A program made the translations under genes and the position numbers. This document shows positions 6,250-6,321 of a stretch of DNA of 6,321 nt, piece after piece. Below the pieces are notes generated by a model. The model was given only the letters and a program-made list of their open reading frames with translations, had not been told where the DNA came from and did not search any database. The stretch is taken from positions 1-6,321 of the forward strand of contig JAUXGI010000068.1 of the NCBI GenBank assembly GCA_030622295.1. Reading direction: 5' to 3'. Position 1 is the first letter of the stretch, and the number at the start of each line of letters is the position of its first letter. This DNA comes from Planctomycetota bacterium. Its GTDB lineage: Bacteria; Planctomycetota; B129-G9.

Positions 6250-6321
6250 TCAGCAACGGTAATAGTGATCGAATGGCTCCGGGGACAGTCCCGAATCTAC
6301 GAGCTGGCCCGCTTCGCGGCC
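6250..6321 (-). CDS. Possible C-terminal tail of an upstream gene (23 codons, 5' end outside window)
   Basis: From the right edge one minus-strand frame reads GREAGQLVDSGLSPEPFDHYYRC and then TGA at 6250-6252. Third codon positions are mostly G or C, as in the genes of the window, and the gap to the VWA ATG would be 120 bases, which fits a same-strand upstream gene. The stretch is too short to identify and may be non-coding, since it includes the GGGAC-A-GTCCC palindrome. Confidence 0.22.
   Translation of the reverse strand, partial: GREAGQLVDSGLSPEPFDHYYRC
6282..6292. repeat. GGGAC-A-GTCCC palindrome, possibly part of a dispersed repeat
   Basis: Five-base arms GGGAC and GTCCC flank one A, within CGGGGACAGTCCCG. 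Similar CGGGGACTGTCCCCG-like sequences recur as dispersed elements in many bacterial genomes, sometimes near REP-associated transposases; that is general knowledge, not shown here. A second weak inverted repeat with a TTC loop (6309-6319) follows at the window edge. Only one copy is visible in this window. Confidence 0.3.

Larger units (their letters stand above)
6130..6321. other. Upstream region of the VWA gene
   Basis: This stretch of about 190 bases contains no convincing complete gene. It holds the VWA ribosome-binding site, the CCGCCT-G-AGGCGG palindrome, a weak promoter-like pair, a short GGGT/ACCC inverted repeat (6171-6174 and 6182-6185), and the GGGAC-A-GTCCC palindrome near the right edge. 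On the minus strand one frame stays open from the edge to a TGA at 6250-6252. Confidence 0.5.

Noticed and set aside
1..6321. tRNA, rRNA, CRISPR array or transposase gene
   Set aside because: No regularly spaced repeats, no tRNA-like arms or conserved rRNA segments and no transposase motifs were seen on either strand.

Overview
This window reads as part of an envelope-associated gene cluster from a moderately GC-rich, Gram-negative-type bacterium. A planctomycete or another PVC-group relative is the best guess. The guess rests on the combination of a very large von Willebrand A (VWA) membrane protein with an amidotransferase-like fold, a DUF4175-like membrane protein, and an ECF sigma factor paired with a zinc-finger/FecR anti-sigma factor. 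It is inferred from gene content, not from a marker gene. All supported genes lie on the minus strand, so transcription runs from right to left.

Right to left, the layout is as follows. Bases 6130-6321 are the leader of the first gene; they hold two short palindromes and possibly the last 23 codons of an upstream gene. Bases 3391-6129 encode a 912-residue VWA membrane protein with a complete MIDAS metal site, several beta-sandwich segments, an amidotransferase-like Rossmann region and a C-terminal anchor. Bases 3257-3390 are a non-coding gap with an AT-rich promoter-like box and a near-palindrome. Bases 2624-3256 encode an ECF sigma factor. Bases 1222-2583 encode its probable membrane anti-sigma factor: a cytoplasmic zinc-finger ZAS motif, one transmembrane helix, an external FecR-like domain and an unassigned C-terminal beta-rich domain. 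Bases 1-1185 are the first 395 codons of a DUF4175-like protein with three membrane helices, which runs off the left edge.

The sigma, anti-sigma and DUF4175-like genes are separated by only 40 and 36 bases, each has a usable ribosome-binding site, and they probably form one transcription unit starting in the 3257-3390 gap. I infer that the anti-sigma factor holds the sigma factor at the membrane and responds to a signal through its external domains. The flanking VWA and DUF4175-like proteins could be regulon members or part of the sensed structure. No RNA gene, CRISPR array, transposase gene or strong terminator was found. The long open frames on the plus strand and in other minus frames are antisense or out-of-frame shadows of these four genes.
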